A stretch of DNA of 64,000 nt from Lateolabrax maculatus (taxonomy: Eukaryota > Chordata > Actinopteri > Acropomatiformes > Lateolabracidae), in contig CM062205.1 of NCBI GenBank assembly GCA_031216445.1, forward strand, positions 14,965,001 through 15,029,000, written 5' to 3'. The notes beneath the pieces were generated by a model. That model searched no databases. It had not been told where the DNA came from and worked only from the letters and a program-made list of their open reading frames with translations. Shown here piece by piece: positions 36,501-50,454 of this stretch. The position numbers and the translations under genes were made by a program. The stretch's first letter is position 1, and each line of letters starts with the position of its first letter.

Positions 36501-39500
36501 TCAGACCGGCTGCATCTCACAGGATGTCTGACTGCAGAGGGTGGGGCTCTGTCATTTTGTCAAAGAAGATGAAAGGAAATCAAAAGTAATTTGTCATATA
36601 TTAAAATCCAGGGTGTACCCTATACTGAGAATCTGATATTTACCTCCTATTTATGTGGAATAATAAGCCTGCATGTGTGTGCAGGTTTTGTCTGAGTGTG
36701 TAGACAAAGTATGTGGTTTCAAAGGTAAAATCCATTAATCTTTGCACGGACACGCTTTATGTATGTAGTTGAAAATTAACTATGTGAATTACAATACTTG
36801 TCCAAAGGGTACTGGGTGTGTTTGTAGAAAAGATACAGTATGTAACAGCCTTTTCTTTCCTTTTTCTTACGGGACAATGAGCTCCATTCAGACACTTGGC
36901 AACATTTGTGTGAAAGTTGTCCACTGAATGGGAAAAATGTTTTCACTGGCAATAATTTGCCTATCTTCCCAGCTGTCCTGCTGTCTGTCTCACTCTTACT
37001 GTAACGCACTCGTCGTGGCAGTCTTTCCCCAGACAGTGCCAACAAGTCGGCAGGACCTCGCCTCATGTTACCTCCAGGGGCTAGGTGGTGCCCACGACTA
37101 TAAAGCAAGTCAGTGTTGTGCCTTTGTGAGAAAGTGTAACTAAACTTCGTTTGGGCATACACGCATTGTTCGGCTTCACCCAGTGGCCTGCACACATGCA
37201 CGGCGCTGGTGTCCCCATGCCTCTACGTTCATGTCTCATTACGTAGCCTGGGTCTGAAAGCTGGGGGTCGAGTTTCATGGAGAAGAATGCATCTTTCAAA
37301 ATGGCATCCCGGCATTGTGTTGGTCTCAGTCCAGTTCAAATGGTGTAAACACCCTGTGAGCAAAATTTGTTTGATTTTTCTGAAGGTGAAAAGACATGTG
37401 GAATATCATTTAAAGTTAATTAGTTATTTAGAATTATAAAAGGTAAAGAAGGTATCAGTGCTTTCTAAATCTTACAAGGATGTAATTTTAATGGTTTGAT
37501 CAAATTGTTCTTTCTCTGGGAGAGGCCAATGGTCTGAAATAATTATATTCTTTCGCCACATAGTCAGCGAAGTAAATATTGGACCCATTATTCACAAGCC
37601 ACAAATCTTCCGAGCATTCTGACACTAAAACGGCATTTTTCAGACACACAAATCAGGAGAAAATGAACTTTGTTCGAGGCCTGCTGCTGTCTCAGCAACA
37701 CATTCCTGTGAGATCTGGCAACATCTCGCTGTTGTTTGGTTTGGTTTAACTGCAGCGCAGCTAAAAATTCACTAAAATTGCCTTTGAAATCCTTTAATAA
37801 TTTCTCTTAGTTTCCAACCGATTTTAAAATCAAAACCGATAAAAAAAGCTATTTTATCTGTTCTTTTCCTGACACTATAGAAACAAATTAAAAACCGCAG
37901 GGGCAGCCAGCTTTTATTCATTCTTCCCGAGGCAGATAAAAGTGTTTACACTCTGTGTACTTATCACTTTACTGCATTAGGGGACTTTGATGTAAAAGCT
38001 GAGGTAAATGTTCAGTCAGAATAAAGCCATTATACCGTATCTGTTTATTCCATTATGTGTGCTTTAAAGGAGCCACTTAACTAAAATCTCATTGTATATA
38101 TTCTTGTCAACTCAGGACTAATGCATCACTTAAGATTCCTGCTTGAGCTACTGAGACGAGAGTACCTTTAAAGGAATCAGGAACCACACGGCCCCATTAA
38201 CACCCACCAGTGCCACATTCACCTGATCTGTTCCCCTTAGGCGCACACGCATCTTCACATTCAACAATGAGGCTCATTGTGAGGAAGAATTCCCGGCAAC
38301 GTGAAGAGAGGGCTTCTTGTGTCATGGAGAGGAAGACACAGGGCGGCACAGGGTATACTGTTTTTACCTTTAGTCCAATAAGTACGTCAGCAGTGACACA
38401 GGTAACCTTTACAACCTTGGATCCTCTGCATACCAGCTTCTTAATGTTAAATATTCAGTGTCTTGTGCAAGTTAGGAGGCACATGTCTTCTAAAATAGTG
38501 AGGAAGATTCTTGTCATATAGATCGATGTCTTTTCATTCTTTGTGAGCAAAACCTGTACTTGCAAAACATATTTTTGGTGAAGTCACGGTTGTCAGTGTG
38601 CTGTCAGACAGCTTTGTTGTTCTTCTCCCCTCATGTAATAATGAAGCGCAATTTGTCAAAAGGAAATGGATGAGAGAAATCTATTGTTGCTGGATTCATG
38701 AGCCGTCATCTGTCTTTTCTTCATGGCTAACACGAGGAAACTGCAGCTGTGAAATTCAATAGGCTGCTGAACTGTACTGTAGGTCATGGCTGTATTGCCA
38801 GAGTCACCTCACCTTTCATGTCATTAGTTTCATGAAAGTGTTGCTCACTGAAAGAATCATTAACTTCCGGTCAGCGTCTCTACCGTTGAAACATGGCTCT
38901 GATCAGACAGAATATTAACTGTTGTTAGGTCCTCGGGGGAAATAAAAGGTGGAAAGTGCAATGATTGTACAGCACGACTGTGTGTCTCGAACATATTATC
39001 CTTAGATCTGAGTCACAGAGAGAAGCAGCTGTTTCTCTGAAAGATGGCAATCTTTCAACACTGCTAGGAGTCTATAGCCATAGCAGCTCAGTGAGGTTGT
39101 ACTTTGTGAGTGCTTCGAGCGAAATGCTCACAATGTTTACCACGTTCAACATTTTAGTTGGTGAACGGATGTCGCTAGAATGACTAAAAACCCAAAAGTT
39201 TAATAAGCAACACTTAAGGGTTTTGGTGATATTTCCATCTGTAAAGTCTTCTAAAAAAATATTCTGTCAGTTGCTTAGAAAAAAATAAAAATAAATATTT
39301 CAATCCCATTTTCCAAGTTGTGACATTGTTTTACAGTTCAAATGTTAGCCGGAAGTGGCAGCTTTTTTGCTCATTTTGTAGAACACAGGGTATTTATAAA
39401 AGTTTAATTTCAATTAAAATTTTTGGTTCACAAGCTAAGAATCAAGCAAAAATTAAGCTTACTTCTTGCAACCATCTACCATCTTGGACCGGAAAAATAT

Positions 39501-40258
39501 ATTGCTAAACAAGTAACATCTTTTTTTAGAATATTATCATAGCACGCAGAATATTATATGATCCCGATGAACAAAAACATTCCAGAAATGCCCTCAAAAC
39601 ATCTGTAAGTGTTGTTTTACAAATCTTCTGAAGATTTTCATTAATTTACCTCTCAGAAAAAACTAATTCTTACCTCTGTGACTTGATAATATGCGAAAGG
39701 CACAAACTAGGGCTAGTGGTAAAAGTGAACTGTCTTCAGAATAATATATGCAATCTAAACATATTGTGTAGTAAATCAACCTACATTGGAAATATTGCTT
39801 GAGATTCTACTTCTGTAACTGTATTTGCATCCCAAGTGTGTAGCCCCTTAAAGTAAAGAAGCCCCTAAAATAAACAACACTAAACATGGCTTTTAAGAAT
39901 AAGTCTTTATGTATTTCTCTATGTGAAACAAATGGCTATCATACTACACAAATAGAAGCGGATACTGTAAGAGACAGAGACCATCTCTGAGAAATAAGTA
40001 CAGAACATGAAAATACACATACCGGTATTATAGAACTGTAAATTATTGCTTGTTTTGCTACTTTGTTTTCTGGATTCCTACAATACAAGACACAATATTC
40101 ATATTTCAACAGAAACAGTACAACAGTGACAAACGGTATTATTGACCTTTTTAGTAGACGTTCCCCAGAAATAAAAGAAACATTCAAACAGAGTCCATGT
40201 TGAACACAACACAATGACAGTTGGTTTTGATCGAGCATCTTCAGGACTTACATTTTTG
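36501..40258. other. ncmap-rcan3 intergenic region
   Basis: No exon recognised. The open frame 36776-37201 (-) has no family features. The sequence is AT-rich and of ordinary complexity. Confidence 0.5.
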
Positions 40259-42946
40259 TATTTTTTTATTCATTACAACATTGCCAAGAGAAGCCGTAAC
40301 AAACTGCACACTGGGACTGGCCTCAGCAACAAAAAAACAAAAAAAACACTTGGCATATGTACATAAATATACATTTTCATTTCAACTGTGACCAAAATGC
40401 ACCCGGTTTTAAACACCATGACCACGGAGAGTAAAAAAATCTTCACGAGTGTCTTCCTCCTGCTGCTTCCTCTTTCTCATAATCCACCTCAGTAGTTCCA
40501 CCAATCTGCTGTCTGCTTAGATAACTGCGACAGCTTTACTGTAGTGCCAATAAAACTGCACTCTGCCAACACGGTGCATTTCAAAGAACTGTTTAACTTT
40601 CTCAGAAGATAAGATGAATGTTTCTTTTGGACAAACACGAAAACAAAGACATTGATTTCGTTTTGCAGTGTCATCCCGCCTCATTTAAAACCTATACCTG
40701 TACTGCATGTCTACACCTTTACAGTGGTACACTCCCATAGATCCAAAAGGCCTGAAATTCTCCAAGGTTCACACTAGCAAAAAGGAAGTGGAGTGTTTCA
40801 CTCACTGCAATATGCTGGTGAAAAGGCTAACCAGGTGTTCAGCTTGAGATAAAAGAGAGAGAAAAAAAAAAAGAAAAACACAAGAACAAACAGAGAAGAA
40901 ATGCAATGTGCTTCCTATTTTGTCTCAAGAAAGACTATTTTATGTGAAGGAACAACAAAACACTGACAATAAAGTGCTCACATGCAGACTGACTTGTCTT
41001 TTGCTTCCTAACATTGTTATATAGCAAAAAAGTATTTTTAGATTCATGCTGCCTAATGACAAATAAGGTTTAGACTCACCACTGACACCCAAAAGCCCTG
41101 TTAGGAACATTTGTTTATGTTACTTCAAAAGCAATGAAATATTTCATTAAATCAGTAGGTGAAAAACTGATGATATGGGACTGTACGGAGAATTGAATAA
41201 AAAAATAAAAAAAAGGAAAATAATTTTAGTAAGTGAGTTTATGATCAAGTTTCCACTGAACTAGATACCACAAAAAAGGTATGTGTGGTAATATAAAATA
41301 AAAAAAGAATGCAAGTTGTGTTGGGAAAATATGATTTCTTTCTGCTCACTTTAACAATATAAATCGGTGTCTCTGAGTAAGAAAAGTCGTTTTATGTTGT
41401 AATGACAATATGAGGTGAGTGAATGCTTTGGTTGATATCTCATGAGGCTACCCAATTTTCCCTTTTCTCAGCAAAATGCTTTCAGGTAAACTACAAAATC
41501 TAAAAGGACTATTTCCACAAATCTACTGCTCAGCTATTTACAGCGAGAAGCAGCGCAGTATTCTGGTGCGCAGCAGGAGACGGTCGAGAGCCCCGCAATT
41601 GCTTGGAGATATCAAGAGATACTCAGTGCAAAACAAGCAGTAGTAGGTTTCAGAAGAAAACCTGACAAATAGAAAGTGGGTTTGATCAAACAACATAACC
41701 AAGACATTAAAGATGTTAATTACAACAAACAGAATTCAGAAAAGAAAAATCTACATCCCAAACCCCTTGAAGAAAATGAGGGGGATGAACTGTCTCTGAT
41801 CCATCAAATCCCAACAAAAGCGACAAATGCCAATTTGCCATCAAGTTGAAGACTGAACTGTCACCCATTCAGCTTTTTTTTCCCCCTAAGACGTCACTTG
41901 AAACTCTGCACGGGGATATGCACTTGCGTCAAAAGCGTCACACTATTTCCCTGTCATCACAAACATCAATAAAAAAAACACCTCAGCTCCTCATCTACAG
42001 AAGTAACTAAGCATGCAAAAAGTGTTGGGGTATCAAATACATAGTAAGAATACACATCTAGTAGTTCAGCAAAAAACAACACCTCTCCAAATAAAAAAGA
42101 CAAAAAGCGAAAACGAGCAAAAACAAAAGAGAGTCAAATAACCACCACAACTTTGTTAGTCACATATGGCGCTTCGTGCTGTGTGTGATGTTAAATAGGT
42201 TCCTTTTTCTTGATATATCTTGTTAGTATTTGTGTTTCTGTACGTATTTTTTGTAATACAGTATATACATGCAGACAAGAGCGGGAACATCACACACTCA
42301 ATCTTGATGCAAGCTGAAGTGACAAACCAGCAGATATGAAAATGGATGCAAAAGAAGAAAAAAAAATAGACATATATTTAACCTGAAAACACAATTTATT
42401 GTAAAAAAAAAAAAAAAAAAAGCGAGAAAAAAGAAAAAAAGAAGAAAAATGTCTGTTGCTTAGAGGTATCGCATGTCCTCAACCAAAGATTACACACACG
42501 ACTGTGAGACGAGGGGAGAGGTACAAGCTATTAAAGCTAAGTAACTAGCGAGCTACGGAGAAGGACTAGCAATGAGAGCTGAGTGTGTGTGATAAGTGAC
42601 AGGTGCCTGCGTTGGGACAGGTATTTTCGACCCCTCTTGCTGAAAACGAGGGGGGTTGGTGGGGTGGAGGCAAAGCATGCCCGCCGCTCCCCACGCTGTC
42701 CGCAGAATGTGATGAGTGTGTGTGTGATTCTCATCCATCCCCTTCAGGCCGCCTCATTCCATCGCCACGCTCCCCCACAAACACCGTCTTCGAGCAATGT
42801 TTGTTGGTTTGTTTTTGCTTGTAGTTGAACTGAAATGAGGGGCATCGACGCTCTCTGTGAGTGCAGAGACGAGAGAGAGAGGGCAGGTGTGTTGCGGGTT
42901 TAAGGGGCGGTCGGGGGGCCGCACCGGTGCCGGGGAGGAGGCCTCT
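40259..42946 (-). other. probable long U-rich 3' UTR of rcan3
   Basis: The plus strand is strikingly A-rich over 2.7 kb without exons, meaning a U-rich minus-strand transcript directly after the rcan3 stop at 42947. Candidate AATAAA signals on the minus strand lie near 42392 and 40265 (plus TTTATT). The distal limit is a guess. Confidence 0.45.
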
Positions 42947-45900
42947 CTAGTTGAAGACTTTGGGGGGTCCGTCAGGACGTCTGGTCTGGACAATCTGCTG
43001 CTTTGGCCGCGCCGCCTCGTCCTCCTCCGTCTCGCTCTCGCACACGTGGACGACCACGCTGGGGGTGGACTCTGTCCCCGCGTGGAGCTCGTACTTTTCA
43101 CCTGGAAGGGAAGGAGACGAGGGGAGAAAGGGTGGAACAAGGGAGGGGAAGGATGCTTGATTATTATTATCTTATGAAATATGATGATCAGTTCTATATT
43201 AAACTACGCAAAAGTATATAAAGTTAGAACATTTAAATTCAAGGCATCAGTAATAATAATCCTTTAATATGATAAATATAATCATTGGAGGTTCTGCACA
43301 ATATGTGCTATTACTTTTGATACTCAAGTACATTTTTCTGATAATACTTGCATTATTTAAAATATTGGATGCAGAACTTTTACTTGTAAAGGAGAAGAGT
43401 GAGACAGGCTAGAGTAGCTCTGGTTGAAATAATATGCCAAAGACGTTTATTATTTATTTATTTTGTTACTGTTCATTATACACTGAGGATATTTTTGCAG
43501 CACAAAATAATCTACTGTTTGTTTGCGCTCAGGTGGAAGGACCTGGATTCAAGAGAAAAACAAATCTGTCCGGACGCCAAACTCATCGGACTCGGATTGA
43601 AAACACACACTTGCTAGATTGTATCACAGTTGCCATGGAGATGAGATCAAACAGCTGGCAGACAGGAGGAAATTGGTCTAGTAGCTTTTCTCTGTGGTGC
43701 CAAACAGAAAGATGGACAGTGAAAAAGAGTCCTGCTGTTACCGCAGAGAGTTGACAGAGGGAGTCAGCGCGCTGTGCTGCGGCCCAGGGCTAATCTGATT
43801 TTAGAGGGCCAGGATGTGAGGCGAAGGACAAAGCCATTTCCTGATTCCCAATATTGCTATGGTAACAGCACAAAGTGTCAAAAGTGCTCCTCTGGGCTGG
43901 ACAATGTGTGTGTGTATGTGTGTGTGGAAAGTTTAATCAGGTTTTTGTTGATAGTAAGAAAAGATAATAATGTTCAAGAGAACACAGACTAAGAAGTCAT
44001 GTTTTCCACTTCATCAGCACGAGCATACCCACATACACAAACGTGGACAGACATTGGCACACCTATTCATGTGTGTTGGGTGACATTTTACAAAGGTTGC
44101 TGCAATCTAAAATCTTGTCGACAAGGCAGACTGAGGCGACATTAACTCTGCTGCCGGGGGACGAGGTTGCTGAGAAAGAGCTTAAAAAACCTTCCCAATG
44201 TAACTGTGCTGAGCAGCGCTGCCTACACATTTCATACACCTGCTAAAACTGCAATAGGGTGGGAACTGCAAAAAAGATCTATTTGTGGTGAAAGGAAACT
44301 GATCCACATTATAATCATTACATCAGTTAGTTGTGTAAAGCTGGCTCACAACTCCCATTTCCTAACGTCAGAATAGAGCAAGCAGGGGTTAAACACCTTT
44401 GACATTGACGGATGTGCTGGCCAGCACTGGGCTTCAAGGCTTCAAGTGGAGTTATTTATTATTTTTTATGTTGCTGTCTGACCAAGACCACATGCACAGT
44501 AACACTGGAGCATGAAATTCTATGTTGGCAGCCATTTTATAAAGTAAGATCGATTTTAAAATGCCACTCAATTTATAATGACATTATAAAGGCACGTAAT
44601 GAATAAAAATACGCGTGTGACCGGGTAAATCAGACCTAATGCTGCTTCACAGACATCACTGAAACACCTGCTGGAACAGTCAAGAATAAAACAGTGGTGA
44701 TTCAACAACGTTTACCTCAATTCCTTTGTCAAATTGCTTCCTAGACACATCACCTTACATTTCCTGTTTCTATGTGGGTGTTGAGACATGAATGACTCAA
44801 TACCTTCACTATACGCCTCGTCGTATCAGTGCGTGTTTGTGTGCATGTGTGTGTATTTAATGTATGTGTAAGTATGAGCACGCACAAGCTTGTTGAACTG
44901 AAGTTACTGAGTACTGACCAGGTCCTAGCTTGGCTACTGCACACAGCAGGTCATAGTTGATGACGGGCGTAGCGTCTTCGCTCTGGCTCCAGCCCACAGG
45001 TGGTGACGCAGGCGGCGAGATCAGGAACTGTTTGACGGGCTGGGGAGGGGCCAGGTAGGACTTGTCAATGTCCTCCTCGCCGTTCTGGACCTAATGGAGA
45101 GAGGATGACAACTGATAAGGGCTGCAGCGTTCTAAAGGGGAGATCAAAGTGATGGGAGGTGGGCGAAGCTGAAGAATATTTCATGGATTTCAATCTAATC
45201 TGTAACCTGTGTCATGGTTCACTGCTTCCATGCACTGGACAGTGGACATCGTGTATGTGTACATGTGAACAGTTTTGAAACAACAGTGCAAAGCTCTACA
45301 AAGATGGGGCCAAACTGGGATGGTCGTTTCACGTATATGTAATCCTGATACTTTTCTGAGCAAGAAAAGCACATTAGTTTTGCAGTCACAGCTTCAGTTG
45401 TTTAGTCTCAGGCTCCTTCCCACGAGGGGATTTTGGTGTTTTGATAGCTGCCAATTGCCATAATGACAATACCTACATGTGGCATTTGTCTGAGCGGTAA
45501 AATCCTTAATCCTCTTACATCAAAGTATTGAGAGGGTCACGGCTGGTGATGTATTTGCGATAAAAAGGGCATCAATTATAAGTTGACTCATCAGGAATTT
45601 GAGGATTTGAAGGCCAACTGACGTCCAAGCATCTGGGCTAAATTGTGTTTTACAATGAGTTCCTTTTAAAAGACATCTAACCTATAATTAGCGGTTGTTT
45701 TAACATACCTTTGGTGACTACAGTTCAGTGGGTTGTCTGGACTTGCTACACATTGAAAAGTAGGCATTTGAATGCTGTTGAAAACAATGGTTATATGTAA
45801 CCAGCTAGATGTCTAAACGACTAGACATGTTTTCACCTACAGATGATGCAAATCCAGGCCTGCTCTAATCTTATTATTGTAAATCTGAGTGAATATCTAT

Positions 45901-48900
45901 AACATGTTTCATCATAGTACTGAATATATATTCTCTTCTTATTTTGTGTTTGAACTAGAAACACACTTCACTTTGTTTTCCTTTCCCTTTCTCCCCCAAA
46001 GGCAACAGACACACACACACGCACGCACACACACACGCACACACACATGCACACACACATGCACACACACGCACACGCACACACACACAGCTATAATGGA
46101 AAAGAAATAAAGAATTTATGTGTTCATGTGTTCAATCATGTGGCTGATGAGGTTTGACAGGAGGGTTGGTGGGCTGAAGAAGCAGTCAGGTGTGGCTCCG
46201 AGAAGGGAGCCAAAAAAATAAATCAAATAGAGAGGAAGTGAAATGATGCACTATAGCATAACTTTCCATGTAAATAAGCACTGCTCCTCCTTAGAGGTCC
46301 CAGGCCCCCAGCCTGTCCTTTCCCCGACCCCTTAACTGACACTCACTTGGGCAAAGTAGAGTTTGAGCTTCTTGCCGTTGAACTCGGACTCGTGCAGCTC
46401 GATGCGAGCACGAGCAGCGGCCTCTGGGGTGCTGAAGTTGATCCGGACTCTCCGGAAGCTTTTGAACATCTGGAAAGTCGTCTGCTCATCGTAGATCCTA
46501 AACAACGCCTCAAACCTCTCCTGCAGAGGATAAAAACAGGACAAGCGTGATCAGAGATGGATTTGAAGATATATATGTTTAATGATTGAGCAGGTTGTCG
46601 TTTAGTGTCTTGCCATGTATGTTGATATTCTGAAGATACTGTAGAAGAACATTCACATGATCTGTTCTAGATAAAATAATGTGAAAAGATATCAAGAGCA
46701 AGTAGACATAGGTTACAGATAGGGCTGCAACTAACATATATATTCATTATCGACTAATTTATGCATTCATTTTGCTATTAATTATTTATTTCCACAAAGA
46801 AAACAGTGAAAAATGTCCCAGAGCCTAAGGTGACATCTTCAGATATCTTGTTTTCTCAGAGGAACAGATACTCAATTTACACAGATATAAAAAAGCTCAA
46901 ATTTGGGGGGAGTTAAGGTATTCACTGACACCTCTGCCTGAGCATCAGACGGGACTCTTAACTGCTTTGCACACATTTAATTTGCTATTGAGTTAATGGG
47001 GAAATTAGATTTCTAACTTCCCGTCATTTTTGCAATCTTCTCTGACCCTGTCTGTCTCACAGTCCTCTTTCCTTACTCTCCCTGTGTGTGTTTCGGTAAT
47101 TCTCTCCTTTCCCTGGGCACTCCCCCCTCTTCCTTACGCACCACACTCTGTCTTCACTTATACCCATATGATACATTCCCGCATCTCTTATGTTTGTTTT
47201 TTTTCGCTCAATCCTCTCCATGGGCTCCAAATTGGCCTCCTCAGCTGTGAACTCAATAAAGCAGCTCAGTAGGAGGGCGAAAGGAAAAGGAAAAAGGCCG
47301 CTGGGAGAGCTGGTTTCTGAGTAATCAGTAGTGCTTTTCTTTGTCTCCTAGCCGACCATCTCCCACTGCAGGCGGAAACGTGACTATGAAACCAAGTCTT
47401 CTTTTCAAGAATCAAGATGGATGATGACTGCTTTAAGTTTTGCAGGTCCTCCCCAATGGTGCCGTCATTGTCATTCATTTTTATCCTAGTCAACTTATCC
47501 TGCAACGGTTACAGCTGTACTGTGCAAAGACACTGTACACAATATACCAAGCAAATGAGCATACTGTTGCCTTTTCCAACTCCTTTTAATTCATTCATGT
47601 GCCCAAGGTCCTGATAGCCGCATGTGTGCAGTCAGTGGCATTAATATCAACTGTGTTTGTGAGAATATCATTTCTTTTTCTCTTTCAGGCAGTGGGAAAG
47701 ATAAGACTGAAATACTCCCACAACACTTTCCTTGTTCGGCTGACACAGCACCTCTCACCAGGATGGAAAGGGTGCGTGTTACCTGAAGGAACACAGGCAG
47801 CATGTCGGCTGTGAGATCTGCCTCTGCACATTAGTGACAGCTTAGTGATGGCAGACACCAGGTATCTGTAGACTCAGCACACTGAAATGAGTGCTCGGCT
47901 CTGTCTGTGTGTCCTTGTGATGAATCCAAAAGTCTTGCACATATAACGTATATCTGGTCTCATCTTGTTTGACATTTTGTAAGTCAAAAAATCTTATTCT
48001 ATTTGATAACATTAACAGTTTTTCGGATTTAATGCTGTAGATCATGAAACTACAAGCAGCACACTGCATTTTTGGGTGTGCTTATCACGTGAACTGGTGT
48101 GAATGTCATGTCGTAAGCAAAGGGTTGACATGGTGGAAGGAGGCTGTCATAGGGCTGCAACTAACAACAGGTCAACTTTTAACTGATTAACTGTTTAGTC
48201 TACTAAACATCAGAAAACTGAAGAATGCACATCAAAAAGCGTCCAAGTCATCGTTGAACTGCTGTTTTTTCATAAAATATTCAGATTACTATAATAAAGA
48301 ATATCCTCACATTTGAGAGGCTGGAACCAACAAATCTTCGGCATTTTTGCTTGAACTGTAACAGTTCACTGATTTATTGACTAATTGTTTAACACTACAT
48401 TGCAATATGTTCATTCAGGACTGAAAAGTAAAGTAAGAACCACATGTAAAAAGAATGTAGCTGTATATTATCATTCGGTGCATCACCAAATGACATACAG
48501 TATTTCACTTTATAACACTTACAAAATACATTTATTTTACTACTCATACGTAACACTATTTGTCCTTAGTGCTTACTAAACTATAAAATATATTCTTAAA
48601 GCCTTTAGCATTATTTATTTCACTACAGCTAAGTACTAAGTATTTTTAGCGACTGTTAACATGAGAATATCTCTAAAACACAGGGTGTATCTCTGTGGAG
48701 AAATCGTATCCTCACCCTGTCTGACACATGCAGAGTTGTTAATGACTGAGCAAACTGTGAACCACAGTTATGCTGCAGTGTGGTGTACACTGTGGTAAAA
48801 CAATTTGCATTTAAAGAATAAGCAGATTAACGCTTTTACTCATAACCCCCCCCCCCCCCCCCCCCTCCCGTTTTATTTGGGGTTCTTCTCCCCATGTAAG

Positions 48901-50414
48901 TGCATCTGGTCTTCCCTTGCTAAACGCCTCTGGGTATCTGGCTGAACTTCAGAGCTGACTTCACCTCCAGGCTCTGTGATACCATTTTTAGTGCGATTTC
49001 TAGTTCACCATACAAGGTGCGAGAAGCCAGGAAAAGAGGTCAAACCAGGTGAATATCGGGACTCCTTTTTTGCATTCTGAATCGAATCACCAACCAACCA
49101 ACGATTAGAAAGCTACAATCCAAGAAGCCACAGGAGAGGTAAGAGTGTGACTCACCAACATACAGGGAGAGCCAAATGTTAAGTGTGCTCATTTAAAATT
49201 GATTCTCTCACCCCCACAGACAACAGTCTACTGCAAAATAGTAGTTTACAAAGTAGCTTCCTTTCTTTAATTGTGAATAAACACAAACCTCTTTAAAACA
49301 AGTCAAAATGTTGTATTAAAGAGGCTAAAGGGTCACCCTCTGCAAACCAGATTTCTACATTGGAGCGCCTCTTTAATACAGTCTTTCTTATATGTCTCCT
49401 TTAATCAGGTTTCCTGGTGTTTTGTGGCCCCGCTGATGGCAGAACAACCAGGACGCACCTAAACCGCACCCAACCAAAACAATTAAAATACTATAAAGCT
49501 CCACAGAGTTACGTGGCTTGTCACCCCGAGTGACACTTTTCACATTACACAAAGATTATATAAATAAAAAGCTTTAAACAACAGCATTGCAATCAAACTC
49601 CTACTTCAATTTTAGAGCATCAGCTATTGTTTTGTTGCAAACTCTTCAGATTTTGGGTTTAATCGTGATTAGCCTGAGTATGACAACAAAGCACTTGTTT
49701 AGTCTATCTGCAGAGCCCACTTAGGCCCTTATTCAAACTGTGAATTTTCCATGAGCCTTAGCCAGCTACCATGCCTCACATGTCATCAAACTCCATGTGT
49801 GATAACCGATAAGGTAGTCTTTCTCTCTCACACACACAAACACACAAACACACAGTGGGTACTTCCTTAACCTAAATTGATGTTTTGGCATGAGGAGAGA
49901 TGAGGGAAAGCTCCAAGATCATGTTCCATAATAGCACGGACTGTTGTTTTCAGCCCGGCACACTGGCGCTGATACTCCCGCGGCTGATCGGTGTGCAACA
50001 AGTGAGCGTGCTTGATCACTAATTTATGTGGTCTCTATGAGCGGACATCCTGAGGGAATGAGAGGAGGAAGAAGAGGGGAAACGAGGAAGAGGAGAGGGG
50101 GGTTGAGTTACCCAGGGCTGAAAAGTGGCCTGCTCGTCCACCATCCCTGCGGTGGCCCACTCCCTTTGTTATCGCCGTGCAAGTGTGTGGGTGCGTGAGC
50201 GAGGGGGGGACTCAGCAAGCGCGCAAGCATGTGTGTGTTATTTAGCTTGTATTCCTGTAGGTATCCACATGCAGACGCCTCGCACACGAGAGGGCATGTC
50301 TGCGGGGTAAAATATTGTGACAGGCAGCACCATTAGGATCTAAGCACAACTGAAGGACGACTGCTCGCTTGTCAGCAGAGATAGACTGGTTTTAACCTCA
50401 CAAAACACGCGCAC

Positions 50415-50454
<40 letters not shown>

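Noticed and set aside
36776..37201. 141-residue minus-strand frame
   Set aside because: No similarity to known families, no CpG or splice signals, and weak composition.
42754..43177. Frames of 106-128 residues over rcan3 last exon
   Set aside because: Shadow frames of the GC-rich exon; the rcan3 frame is fixed by homology and splice phase.
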